Source: Oscillospiraceae bacterium
GTDB lineage: Bacteria; Bacillota; Clostridia; Oscillospirales; Oscillospiraceae
Assembly: GCA_015068495.1 (NCBI GenBank)
Contig: SVKL01000017.1
Location: 1-40,961 of the forward strand
DNA length: 40,961 nucleotides
Reading direction: 5' to 3'
Position numbers and translations under genes: made by a program. Every line of letters starts with the position of its first letter. Positions within the stretch are counted from its first letter, which is position 1. Below, one piece after another: positions 1 to 6,947 of the stretch. The notes under the pieces were generated by a model. The model had not been told where the DNA came from. It made no database searches and saw nothing but the letters and a program-made list of their open reading frames with translations.

Positions 1-3
1 AGG

Positions 4-219
4 GTGGTGAAGACTGTGCTGGATTATAGCCCAATGTGGGAAACAATGCAAAGAAAGGGAATATCCCAGTATAGTCTTCTGAAAGCTGGAATTGATAACA
101 AAACCTTGGATTCTATTAAAAAAGGAAAGAATCTTACCCTGTTGACCTTGGAAAAGATATGCGATATTTTGGATTGCACACCCAATGAGGTTGTGCGGTT
201 TACAAAGGATTCTCAATAA
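4..219 (+). CDS. small XRE/Cro-type helix-turn-helix regulator
   Basis: A 71-residue protein that is essentially one helix-turn-helix DNA-binding domain of the XRE (Cro/C1) superfamily. The pattern is a first helix ending near residue 20, a turn and recognition helix around residues 23-38 (AGIDNKTLDSIKKGKN), then LTLLTLEKICDILDC, the usual third and fourth helices. It has no effector or dimerisation domain, like the short YozG/Xre-type repressors that bind DNA as dimers. Codons 1 and 2 are both GTG at the window edge, so the true start could be either, or could lie upstream of the window. It is AT-rich compared with the genes that follow and is closed off by a strong terminator, so it reads as its own unit. 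Target unknown. Confidence 0.8.
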   Translation: MVKTVLDYSPMWETMQRKGISQYSLLKAGIDNKTLDSIKKGKNLTLLTLEKICDILDCTPNEVVRFTKDSQ

Positions 220-221
220 CA

Positions 222-250
222 CCCCCCTCGGAGCAATCCGAGGGGTTTTT
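222..250 (+). terminator. intrinsic terminator after the XRE gene
   Basis: Stem CCCCTCGGA / TCCGAGGGG with a short loop, followed by a run of five T. It begins 3 bases after the stop codon of the XRE gene. A very similar stem ends the DUF4234 gene near 6.1 kb. Confidence 0.9.
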
Positions 251-272
251 GCCTGTGGTACAAACGAAACAA

Positions 273-306
273 AAGCCGCTGACCGGTTGGTCAGCGGCTT
301 GCTTTT
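273..306 (+). terminator. second terminator-like hairpin
   Basis: A perfect 12-bp inverted repeat, AAGCCGCTGACC / GGTCAGCGGCTT, with a 4-base loop and GCTTTT behind it. It directly precedes, and partly overlaps, the -35 region of the next gene, insulating it from upstream transcription. Confidence 0.75.
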
Positions 307-326
307 GTGGTGGGATATGTTATAAT
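299..326 (+). promoter_or_regulatory. promoter for the flavin reductase/AKR pair
   Basis: TTGCTT at 299-304 and a perfect TATAAT at 321-326 with 16 bp between them. A GGAG ribosome site and the ATG at 361 follow. Confidence 0.7.
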
Positions 327-360
327 AAACGCAGAAATAAAACAAAAAAGGAGCATCATT

Positions 361-1275
361 ATGAGCAGTTTTGAAAACCTACGGATTGTTGACAATTTCT
401 ATCAGACCTCGCTGTTTTTCCCTATGCCCACCGTGGTCATCAGCACCCTGTGTGAGGATGGCAGTACCACCTTGGGTCCCTATTCTCTGGTACAGCCCTA
501 CTACGTGGCTGGCAAGGACTACTACGCTATGCTGCTGAGCTGCCGCAACAGCTCCAACACCGCGCAGAACATTCTGCGCAACGGCAAGTGCGCCATTAAC
601 TTTGTGGACGATAAGCCCAAGACCTTTGCCGAGTGTGTCAAGCTCTCTTGGCCCGGAGATAAGCCGGAGGATAAGATGCCCAACTGCAAGTTCAAGCTGG
701 AGGCAGGACAGGCAGAGGGAGAGCGTCCGCTGGTATTGACCGATGCCATTCAGGTGCTGGAATGCACTTGGGTACGGGAGCTGGACGGCGCGGAAAACGA
801 CCGGCCCGGCATCACCACCGGCTACGAAGGTCCTTACCACGATTTTAACGGCATTACCAGTAAATTCGGCGCTCATTTCATTCTGAAGATTGACAAGATT
901 CTTATGAAGAAGAAATATGCCGATGCCATTATCAACGGCGTCCGCGCCAAGGATTTCCCCAATTTGCCTGTGGATTACGGCTATCGGGACAGCAAGAACT
1001 TCTGGTTCCACCGCAAGACAAAAATGCGTGCAGAGCTGCTGCCCATGCGCAAGCAGAGCTTGGATTCTGTCCGCTATGCAGCTGACCGGGCAGATGACAA
1101 GGTCAAGTTCACCGACGATGCGCTGGAAATGATCCTCAATGTGCCCCGGGTGTTCCTGCCACTGGTGCTGAAGGGCTGTGTGGAATGGGCACGGGAGAAC
1201 GGCTGCGAGCTGATCACCGCCAAGGAAATGCAGATTATCAACGATAAGCGGGCAAAGGAAAAGAACAAGAAATAA
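361..1275 (+). CDS. flavin reductase-like FMN-binding protein with PCP_red-like C-terminal domain
   Basis: 304 residues. The N-terminal two thirds resemble the flavin reductase-like (DIM6/NTAB, split beta-barrel) family that binds FMN. Typical elements are PMPTVVISTLCEDG near residue 21, then GPYSLVQPYYV, and NILRNGKCAINFV, where other members bind flavin phosphate. Residues about 250-297 (FTDDALEMILNVPRVFLPLV, then an IEWAR-like helix and ELITAKEM) match the small helical PCP_red-type domain also found at the end of protochlorophyllide reductase B subunits. I chose the ATG at 361 because AAAAAGGAG lies just upstream; a longer frame reaching back to 307 would overlap the promoter. The aldo/keto reductase starts 25 bp downstream, probably in one operon. 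Probably a cytosolic FMN oxidoreductase; substrate unknown. Confidence 0.85.
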   Translation: MSSFENLRIVDNFYQTSLFFPMPTVVISTLCEDGSTTLGPYSLVQPYYVAGKDYYAMLLSCRNSSNTAQNILRNGKCAINFVDDKPKTFAECVKLSWPGDKPEDKMPNCKFKLEAGQAEGERPLVLTDAIQVLECTWVRELDGAENDRPGITTGYEGPYHDFNGITSKFGAHFILKIDKILMKKKYADAIINGVRAKDFPNLPVDYGYRDSKNFWFHRKTKMRAELLPMRKQSLDSVRYAADRADDKVKFTDDALEMILNVPRVFLPLVLKGCVEWARENGCELITAKEMQIINDKRAKEKNKK

Positions 1276-1300
1276 CGGCAAAAAGCCAGAGGTGACCAAT

Positions 1301-2215
1301 ATGTATACGATTGAACTGGGAAAGACCGGCTTGCAAGTCCCCACCGTGGCGGTGGGCTGTATGCGCATCAGCAATATGAATGAAAAAGAGGTTTCCGCAT
1401 TCATAGATACAGCCCTTGAAAAGGGCGCAAACTTCTTTGACCACGCCGACATTTACGGCGACGGAGCAAGCGAAGCCGTATTCGGCAAAGCAATCACCCC
1501 GGCAATGCGGGAAAACCTTATTCTCCAAACAAAATGCGGCATTTTGCCCGGAAAGATGTTTGATTTTTCCTACGAACATATTGTGAAATCGGTGAACGGC
1601 AGCCTGCAAAGACTGGGCACCGATTATGTGGATGTTTTGCTGCTGCACCGTCCGGACGCGTTAATGGAGCCGGAAGAGGTGGCAAGAGCGTTTGACGAGC
1701 TGAAGTCCTCGGGCAAGGTGCGCCACTTCGGCGTATCCAATCAGAATCCCTACCAAATGGAGCTGCTGAGCCGCTATTTGGATATGCCGCTGTGCGCCAA
1801 TCAGCTTCAGTTTGGGGTTATGCATTCTGCTATGATTCAATCGGGAATCAATGTGAATATGTACAATGATTCGGCAATTAACCGGGACGGCGGCGTTCTT
1901 GACTATTGCCGGCTGAATCAGATTACAATTCAGCCCTGGTCGCCTATGCAGTACGGCTTCTTCGCCGGCTGCTTTGTGGACAATGAAAAATTCCCCGCGC
2001 TTAATGGGGTTTTGGATCGCCTTGCCAAGGAATATGCCGTAAGCAAGACCACCATAGCCATTGCTTGGATTCTCCGGCATCCGGCAAAAATGCAGCCGGT
2101 GACAGGAACCACCAACCTTGGACGCTTAACGGATTGCTTGAAGGCTGCAGAGGTTTCCCTTACCCGGGAGCAGTGGTACGAAATTTATATGGCGGCAGGC
2201 AATACCCTTCCTTAA
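1301..2215 (+). CDS. aldo/keto reductase (YdhF-like)
   Basis: A 304-residue NAD(P)H-dependent oxidoreductase of the aldo/keto reductase superfamily, closest in style to the YdhF/COG4989 group. The start (ELGKTGLQVPTVAVGCMRIS) is the usual first strand. The catalytic tetrad can be read as Asp and Tyr in FFDHADIYGDG, Lys in LQTKCGI and His in LLHRPD. KVRHFGVSNQ and the C-terminal QPVTGTTNLGRL segment, which contacts the cofactor phosphate, are present. I chose ATG 1301 over GTG 1292 because AGAGGTG sits at the right distance. It follows the flavin reductase by 25 bp and is likely co-transcribed with it, and a strong terminator closes the unit. Substrate cannot be told from sequence. Confidence 0.92.
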   Translation: MYTIELGKTGLQVPTVAVGCMRISNMNEKEVSAFIDTALEKGANFFDHADIYGDGASEAVFGKAITPAMRENLILQTKCGILPGKMFDFSYEHIVKSVNGSLQRLGTDYVDVLLLHRPDALMEPEEVARAFDELKSSGKVRHFGVSNQNPYQMELLSRYLDMPLCANQLQFGVMHSAMIQSGINVNMYNDSAINRDGGVLDYCRLNQITIQPWSPMQYGFFAGCFVDNEKFPALNGVLDRLAKEYAVSKTTIAIAWILRHPAKMQPVTGTTNLGRLTDCLKAAEVSLTREQWYEIYMAAGNTLP

Positions 2216-2240
2216 AGCACGAATTCTACTCTCACCAAAC

Positions 2241-2276
2241 AAAAACCCGCTTCTTTTTTTGAGAAGCGGGTTTTTG
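2241..2276 (+). terminator. intrinsic terminator after the aldo/keto reductase
   Basis: Stem AAAAACCCGCTTCT / AGAAGCGGGTTTTT around a T-rich loop, ending in a T run. Confidence 0.9.
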
Positions 2277-2280
2277 TTCG

Positions 2281-2309
2281 TTGAAAGGGAATGTCTGTTA
2301 TGCTATAAT
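2281..2309 (+). promoter_or_regulatory. promoter for the nitroreductase operon
   Basis: TTGAAA at 2281-2286, 17 bp spacer, TATAAT at 2304-2309 preceded by TGC (extended -10). It lies immediately after the preceding terminator. Confidence 0.85.
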
Positions 2310-2341
2310 GGATTCCAATAGGAAAGGTAGGAGGCGTGATG

Positions 2342-3070
2342 ATGAATCAGACACTTCAGCAGCTCAAGGAAAGAAAGTCCGTGCGGGTTTTTACAGACGC
2401 GCCAATCAAGCCGGAGGCGGTGTCTGCAATTTTAGAATCGGCAGTCAATGCCCCCACCGCCGGCAACCAGCAGCTTTACACCATTATAAATGTGACAGCC
2501 CCCCGGCTGAAGGCCCAACTGGCAGAAAGCTGCGATAATCAACCCTTTATTGCCACAGCGCCGTTGGTGCTGGTGTTCTGCGCCGATTGCCGCAAGTGGT
2601 ATCACGCCTTTCGGGAATACGGCTGCCAGCCCAGAAAGCCCGGCGTTGGTGACTTAATGCTGGCTGTCAGCGACGCCAATATCGCTGCGCAAAACGCAGT
2701 GGTGGCGGCGCAAAGCCTTGGTATCGGCTCCTGCTACATCGGTGATATTATGGAAAACGCGGAGCAGCAGCGGCAGCTTCTCAACCTGCCCGCATACGTG
2801 TTCCCCGCGGCAATGCTTGTTTTCGGATACCCCACCGCCGGACAGCTGGAGCGCCAAAAGCCGCCCCGTTCAGATTTGCAGCACATTGTCCACGAAAACG
2901 GCTACCGGGATATGGATGCAGAGGAGCTGAAGCAAATGCTCTCTGTAAAGACCGGCGCCCGGGCGTTTGAAGATTGGATTGAGGCGTTCTGCAATCGGAA
3001 ATACAATTCTGATTTCTCCCGGGAAATGACCCGCTCCGTGCAGGTCTTTTTGGAGGATTTTCAAGCATAA
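2342..3070 (+). CDS. nitroreductase family protein
   Basis: 242 residues, an FMN-dependent NAD(P)H oxidoreductase of the nitroreductase fold. LKERKSVRVFTDAPI at residues 8-22 is the conserved FMN-phosphate-binding RxSxRxF/Y start. NAPTAGNQQ is the second flavin-contact segment, and ALGIGSCYIG-type sequence (QSLGIGSCYIGDI) closes the pocket. Length and the helical C-terminal tail (residues about 195-242) resemble NfsA-like members. Three adjacent start codons exist (GTG 2336, ATG 2339, ATG 2342); ATG 2342 is best spaced from the GGAGG at 2330-2334. It heads a run of closely spaced genes (GNAT, VanY-like, DUF2752) with no terminator between them. Natural substrate unknown. Confidence 0.9.
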   Translation: MNQTLQQLKERKSVRVFTDAPIKPEAVSAILESAVNAPTAGNQQLYTIINVTAPRLKAQLAESCDNQPFIATAPLVLVFCADCRKWYHAFREYGCQPRKPGVGDLMLAVSDANIAAQNAVVAAQSLGIGSCYIGDIMENAEQQRQLLNLPAYVFPAAMLVFGYPTAGQLERQKPPRSDLQHIVHENGYRDMDAEELKQMLSVKTGARAFEDWIEAFCNRKYNSDFSREMTRSVQVFLEDFQA

Positions 3071-3110
3071 AGCCCGAAAAAGCGTTACACGTTCTTAAGG
3101 AAGTGATTTT

Positions 3111-3650
3111 ATGTCTGTTCGGCTTGCAACAGAGCAGGATGTGCCCCGGATTTTGGAGATATATGCACCCTATGTGGAGAATACTGCCATCAGCTTTGAG
3201 TATACCGTTCCCAGCCTTTCGGAATTTACCCAGCGTTTTTTGCATATCACAGCCCGGTTTCCGTGGCTGGTTTGGGAGGAAGACGGCAGGGTTTTGGGCT
3301 ATGCCTACGGCAGCCTGCCCTTTGAGCGGGCAGCCTATCAGTGGAACGCGGCAGCGTCCATCTACCTTTGCCCCGAGGCCTGCGGCAGAGGAATCGGCAG
3401 AAAACTCTATGCCGCCTTGGAGGCGCTTTTGCAAAAACAGGGCTACCGGAAGGTTTATGCGGTTATTACCACAGCCAATGAAGCTTCGGTAGCATTCCAC
3501 CGGGCGGTAGGCTTCCGCCATACTGCCACGATGCCGGATTGCGGCTATAAATTCGGAAAATGGTACGGCACAATTTGGATGGAAAAGGAACTGAATGTAT
3601 GGGATGCGCCCCCTCAAGCACCAATTTCCATACAGCAGATAACGAAATAA
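3111..3650 (+). CDS. GNAT N-acetyltransferase, phosphinothricin acetyltransferase-like
   Basis: A 179-residue acetyl-CoA-dependent N-acetyltransferase. It opens with IYAPYVENTAISFEY, the hallmark of the Pat/bar (phosphinothricin/methionine sulfoximine acetyltransferase-like) subgroup. The acetyl-CoA pyrophosphate loop is GRGIGRKLY (Q/RxxGxG/A type), followed by the family's NEASVAFHRAVGF helix and the GYKFGKWY segment. The ATG at 3111 follows AAGGAAGTG. It lies 40 bp after the nitroreductase and 29 bp before the VanY-like gene, so probably in one operon. Acceptor unknown: many relatives act on methionine sulfone/sulfoximine or other amino-acid analogues, so the herbicide name should not be taken literally. 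Confidence 0.88.
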   Translation: MSVRLATEQDVPRILEIYAPYVENTAISFEYTVPSLSEFTQRFLHITARFPWLVWEEDGRVLGYAYGSLPFERAAYQWNAAASIYLCPEACGRGIGRKLYAALEALLQKQGYRKVYAVITTANEASVAFHRAVGFRHTATMPDCGYKFGKWYGTIWMEKELNVWDAPPQAPISIQQITK

Positions 3651-3679
3651 TCTAATCGGAAAACAATGGAGGTGCCGTT

Positions 3680-4267
3680 ATGCGTGAAGAAGAAAAGCAC
3701 CCGGATTATCTGGTGCTGGTAAATGAAGAAAACAGGATTCCTGCTGGTTTTGAAGACACGATTGAACGCATTTGGGTGGGGAATATTGCCGGTACGCAAT
3801 TTGAAATTGAGAAGAAAACCTACGAGGCGTTTTGTCAATTGCAGGAAGATGTTTTGAAAAACGATGGGATTCAAACTGACCTGACGGGGTCCTACAGAAC
3901 AGTTCAGTATCAGGAAGACCTGTTTGCAAAGAATGTTGCGGAATACGGTTTTGAGCACACCAATCAATATGTGGCAAAGCCGGGCTGTTCAGAGCATCAT
4001 ACCGGCTTTGCAATTGATGTGGGCGTCGTGCTGGATGGCAAGTTCTACCATAAAAGAGAAGACCTTTTAAGCATAGACCGTTTATTCAAAATCATACAGA
4101 AAAAGCTTCCCAAATACGGCTTTATTTTGAGATATCCCGAGGGCAAGGAAGCAATCACCAAAATTGCCTATGAGCCGTGGCATTACCGCTACATAGATTC
4201 CCCGGAGCTTGCGCAGAAGATGACCGAACAGGGAATCTGTCTTGAAGAGTACTGGCAGAACAAGTAA
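3680..4267 (+). CDS. VanY-like D-alanyl-D-alanine carboxypeptidase family protein (LAS peptidase)
   Basis: A 195-residue protein of the VanY/LAS zinc-peptidase family. The SxHxxGxAxD motif is SEHHTGFAID at residues 104-113 (zinc ligands His106 and Asp113). EPWHYRYI at 165-172 supplies the general base Glu165 and third ligand His168, and GSYRT at 70-74 is the substrate-side strand. All catalytic residues are present. I see no signal peptide or membrane anchor, which is unusual for an enzyme that trims the terminal D-Ala of peptidoglycan stems; it may act inside the cell on precursors or dipeptides, or be exported by an unusual route. GGAGG lies upstream of ATG 3680. Neighbours give no resistance context (no VanS/R, H or A). 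Confidence 0.88.
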   Translation: MREEEKHPDYLVLVNEENRIPAGFEDTIERIWVGNIAGTQFEIEKKTYEAFCQLQEDVLKNDGIQTDLTGSYRTVQYQEDLFAKNVAEYGFEHTNQYVAKPGCSEHHTGFAIDVGVVLDGKFYHKREDLLSIDRLFKIIQKKLPKYGFILRYPEGKEAITKIAYEPWHYRYIDSPELAQKMTEQGICLEEYWQNK

Positions 4268-4355
4268 TCAGGCACCCGTCCCCATACAGCGGGTGACGGG
4301 AACAAGCCTTGGCGAAAGGAATCTGCGGTAGGTTTCGGTAATAGGGGGGATGATT

Positions 4356-4688
4356 ATGCGTATATCCCAATGGAAGGGGAAAATCATATTTACAATTCTT
4401 TATCTGGGAGCGGTGGCCCTGCTGTTCAGTATGGGAATTACCTGCATTTTTCGGCAATATCTGGGATTTGTTTGCCCGGGCTGCGGAATGACCCGGGCAA
4501 TTCTGTCAGCGCTGCGGTTGGATTTTGCAGCGGCATTCCGATACCACCCTATGTTTTGGAGTATGCCGATACTGTACTTATATTTCCTGCTTGATGGGGG
4601 GCTTTTTCGCAAGAAGCTTTGGAATCGTATTGTTTTGTGGGGAATTGCCGCAGGCTTTGTGATAAACTGGTTGCTGAAGCTGTGTTAA
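4356..4688 (+). CDS. DUF2752 family membrane protein
   Basis: 110 residues, two to three hydrophobic segments (about 10-28, 66-82 and 92-108). Between the first two is the family signature CPGCGMTRA (residues 40-48), which defines DUF2752 proteins. The conserved Cys-Pro-Gly-Cys-Gly could bind metal or form a redox pair facing the membrane surface; function is not known. ATG 4356 is preferred over ATG 4350 because the G-run at 4344-4349 leaves no space for the earlier one. It lies 88 bp after the VanY-like gene, where a small hairpin (CACCCG / CGGGTG) is found. A new consensus promoter begins 25 bp after its stop. Confidence 0.85.
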   Translation: MRISQWKGKIIFTILYLGAVALLFSMGITCIFRQYLGFVCPGCGMTRAILSALRLDFAAAFRYHPMFWSMPILYLYFLLDGGLFRKKLWNRIVLWGIAAGFVINWLLKLC

Positions 4689-4713
4689 TTATGTCGAAAT
4701 TGTGAAGTTTTTG

Positions 4714-4743
4714 TTGACACGTGTTCGCCACCCGTGATATAAT
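4714..4743 (+). promoter_or_regulatory. promoter for the TM2/zinc-ribbon gene
   Basis: TTGACA at 4714-4719 and TATAAT at 4738-4743, both perfect, 18 bp apart, followed by an AGGAGG ribosome site before ATG 4782. Confidence 0.88.
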
Positions 4744-4781
4744 GTTCGTAGCAGAAAAGCAAAATATAGGAGGGAAACATT

Positions 4782-5171
4782 ATGTTCTGCAAGAATTGTG
4801 GCGAAACAATGAACGACAATCAGGCGATTTGCTTGAAGTGCGGCGTTAAGACCGGTGAGGGTAACGCATTTTGCGCAAATTGCGGCAATCCCGTCAGCGC
4901 TGATGCAGCTGTTTGCTTGAACTGCGGCGTTGCCATTAAGAAATCTGGCGCAGAGGGTGATCTGGGCGGTAAGGATAAGGTCACTATGGCTTTGATTTGC
5001 TTCTTCTTGGGCGGTCTGGGCATCCATAACTTTATGATGGGCGAGACCAAGAAGGGCGTTGTGAAAATCATCCTGTCTCTGTGCTGCGGTATCGGCGGCA
5101 TTTTGGCGCTGATTGACTTCATCAAGATTTTGTTGGACAAGTACGTAGTTGACCCCACCAAGGCATTTTAA
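4782..5171 (+). CDS. TM2-domain membrane protein with two N-terminal zinc ribbons
   Basis: 129 residues. Two tandem four-cysteine zinc ribbons occupy residues 3-20 (C3, C6, C17, C20) and 31-48 (C31, C34, C45, C48). A linker follows, then a TM2 domain from about 67: two transmembrane helices joined by the characteristic GGLGIHNFMMGETKKGVVKI region. Such proteins sit in the cytoplasmic membrane with the ribbons probably in the cytosol. The family is widespread in Firmicutes but has no settled role. It has its own strong promoter and a terminator right after the stop. It is followed by a second zinc-ribbon membrane protein (98 residues) and a DUF4234 protein, so the three may work together. Confidence 0.9.
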   Translation: MFCKNCGETMNDNQAICLKCGVKTGEGNAFCANCGNPVSADAAVCLNCGVAIKKSGAEGDLGGKDKVTMALICFFLGGLGIHNFMMGETKKGVVKIILSLCCGIGGILALIDFIKILLDKYVVDPTKAF

Positions 5172-5178
5172 TGAACAT

Positions 5179-5208
5179 AAAGTCCTGCCCTTATGGCAGG
5201 ACTTTTTT
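5179..5208 (+). terminator. intrinsic terminator between the two zinc-ribbon genes
   Basis: Perfect stem AAAGTCCTGCC / GGCAGGACTTT with a 5-base loop and a T run. It stands only 20 bp upstream of the next gene's start, so read-through is the likely source of that gene's expression. Confidence 0.88.
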
Positions 5209-5227
5209 CAAAAGGAGAAAAATACAG

Positions 5228-5524
5228 ATGTATTGCAGAAAATGCGGAAAAGAAATATCGGATAAGGCAGCAATCTGCATAGGTTGCGGCGCAGAGGTAA
5301 AGCAGCCTGCAATGGACGACACCGCCGGTGCCGGTTGGTGGTGGATTGGTTTTTTGGTGCCGCTGGCCGGATTTCTGATTTGGTTAACCTGTAATGACAC
5401 CCAGCCCAACCGTGCAAAAAAAGCCGGTATCGGCGCACTGGTGGGCGTGATTACCGCAGTGGCGCTGGTAATTGTATTTTATGTCTTTTGGTTTGCTCTG
5501 ATGTTTATGTTCGCTTTGGGATAA
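5228..5524 (+). CDS. zinc-ribbon small membrane protein
   Basis: 98 residues: a single four-cysteine ribbon (C3, C6, C17, C20; MYCRKCGKEISDKAAICIGC) followed by two hydrophobic segments, about 36-54 and 67-96, with a short polar stretch containing NRAKKA between them. The start at ATG 5228 is set by AAAAGGAG; a longer in-frame start at 5171 would run through the terminator and is rejected. It resembles its upstream neighbour in domain plan but lacks the TM2 sequence. Role unknown; probably cytosolic metal-bound ribbon tethered to the membrane. Confidence 0.82.
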   Translation: MYCRKCGKEISDKAAICIGCGAEVKQPAMDDTAGAGWWWIGFLVPLAGFLIWLTCNDTQPNRAKKAGIGALVGVITAVALVIVFYVFWFALMFMFALG

Positions 5525-5614
5525 CCGGAAATAATGACCAATCATTTGCTGTAGCGAAAGTATAGTAGGTGGATGGCATTATAATATCAGTCAATAAAAG
5601 AGAGGAGAACAGAT

Positions 5615-6037
5615 ATGGAAAACACAACAAATGCCCCCGTTGGTCAATTAAAAACAAACAAAGGCCTGCTGAAGACGATTTTGCTTTCTTTGGTTACTTT
5701 GGGTATCTATCCGCTGGTTGTGATGTCTGCGGTTTCCAATGATATCAACATTGTCGCATCCCGGTATGACGGCAAAAAGACAATGCATTTTTGCCTGCTG
5801 GCATTCATTGTTTTCCCCATTACGATGGGTATTGCCGGAATTGTGTGGTACCACAGAATTTCTGACCGTATTGGCAATGAATTGAAGCGCAGAGGCATTG
5901 CCTACAGCTTCAGCGCAGCCGATTACTGGCTCTGGAGTGTTTTGGGCTCTCTGATTGTAATTGGTCCGTTTGTGTATCTGCACAAGCTGTTCAAAGCTGT
6001 GAATTTGATGAATGCTCACTATAATCAGAACGGTTAA
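5615..6037 (+). CDS. DUF4234-type membrane protein
   Basis: 140 residues with three to four transmembrane segments (about 19-38, 57-75 and 102-124). The opening LLKTILLSLVTLGIYPLVVM, the GIAGIVWYHRISDRIGNELKRRG middle part and the final KLFKAVNLMNAHYN are the pattern of the DUF4234 (and related DUF898-like) family, whose function is unknown. AGAGAGGAG precedes ATG 5615, and a possible -10 (TATAAT) lies at 5580-5585 without a clear -35. Its nearest neighbours are two zinc-ribbon membrane proteins, a common association for this family in Clostridia. Confidence 0.8.
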   Translation: MENTTNAPVGQLKTNKGLLKTILLSLVTLGIYPLVVMSAVSNDINIVASRYDGKKTMHFCLLAFIVFPITMGIAGIVWYHRISDRIGNELKRRGIAYSFSAADYWLWSVLGSLIVIGPFVYLHKLFKAVNLMNAHYNQNG

Positions 6038-6093
6038 TCCTTCATTGCGGCCTGCTTCACAGACGGCAATTAAGGGATAAGCTTTCATCCAAT

Positions 6094-6125
6094 AACCCCC
6101 CTCGGAGAATTCCGAGGGGGTTTTT
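6094..6125 (+). terminator. intrinsic terminator after the DUF4234 gene
   Basis: Stem CCCCCTCGGA / TCCGAGGGGG followed by five T. Nearly the same stem ends the XRE gene at 222-250. Confidence 0.9.
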
Positions 6126-6181
6126 ATTCGAAAAGCTTTCATTTTGCCAAAGAATGTAGTATAATCCTCTGGGGTGATGAA

Positions 6182-6862
6182 ATGTATCAATATGAAACCC
6201 ATCTGCATACCTTTCCCGTCAGCCGCTGCGCAAGCGCGGATGTGGAGGAAAGCTTGAAATTCTACAAGAAGCTTGGCTATGACGGCGTTTTTATTACCAA
6301 CCATTTCCTTGACGGCAACATCAACATCGAAAAGGAAAAATCCTACGAAGAGAAGGTAGAATTCTATTTTTCGGATTACGAAAAGGGATTGGAAATCGGA
6401 AAAAAGCTGGATATTCAGGTTTTTTGCGGCGTGGAGCTTTCCTACGGCGGCACGGATTTTCTGGTGTACGGGCTTGATAAGGAATGGTTTCTTTCCCATC
6501 CGGAAATTATGGATATGAGAAAACGGGAAGAGCTTGCGTTTATGATGGCTGAGGGAGCGCTGGTAATTCAAGCCCACCCTTATCGGGAAGCGTCGTACAT
6601 TGACCATATCCGTCTGTTTCCCCGCAGCGTTCACGGTGTTGAAGTGATGAACGCCAACCGCACAGAATCGGAAAACAAAATGGCGCAGATATATGCCGAA
6701 CAATACAATCTGATTCCCTTTGCCGGCTCGGACAATCACGTTGCCGCAAGGCAGGAAAAACTTGCAGGCATTTGCTGCCGCCAGCGGATATGCAGCACAG
6801 ATGATTTTATAAGCAAAATAAAGGGCAATGAGACAAAAATATTTACGCGCATAAATGAATGA
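6182..6862 (+). CDS. PHP-domain metal-dependent phosphoesterase
   Basis: 226 residues, a single PHP (polymerase and histidinol phosphatase) domain. The signature HxH is His7-Leu-His9 (ETHLHTF). A further conserved His sits in FITNHFLDG, Glu in VELSYGG, His in VIQAHPYR, and Asp-His in GSDNHV near the C terminus; these are the usual ligands of a two- or three-metal centre. Such proteins hydrolyse phosphoesters, for example histidinol phosphate, nucleoside phosphates or oligoribonucleotides. The substrate is not evident here, since no histidine or DNA-polymerase genes are near. A -10 TATAAT at 6160-6165 and GGGGTGATGA precede the start. Confidence 0.88.
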   Translation: MYQYETHLHTFPVSRCASADVEESLKFYKKLGYDGVFITNHFLDGNINIEKEKSYEEKVEFYFSDYEKGLEIGKKLDIQVFCGVELSYGGTDFLVYGLDKEWFLSHPEIMDMRKREELAFMMAEGALVIQAHPYREASYIDHIRLFPRSVHGVEVMNANRTESENKMAQIYAEQYNLIPFAGSDNHVAARQEKLAGICCRQRICSTDDFISKIKGNETKIFTRINE

Positions 6863-6893
6863 CGGTGCGTCTTTTTGCAGACACTGTCAAAGG

Positions 6894-6922
6894 TTGCAAT
6901 TGCTTTTTAGCTATGGTATAGT
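6894..6922 (+). promoter_or_regulatory. promoter for the ytfI-ytfJ pair
   Basis: TTGCAA at 6894-6899, 17 bp, TATAGT at 6917-6922 preceded by TGG. It gives a short leader to ATG 6948. No sigma-E or sigma-F type sequence was recognised. Confidence 0.75.
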
Positions 6923-6947
6923 AAAAGCGAAAAAGGGAGGCGTGACA

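Noticed and set aside
3111-3650. True phosphinothricin resistance gene
   Set aside because: The subgroup name fits, but most such chromosomal GNATs act on methionine derivatives; no resistance context was seen.
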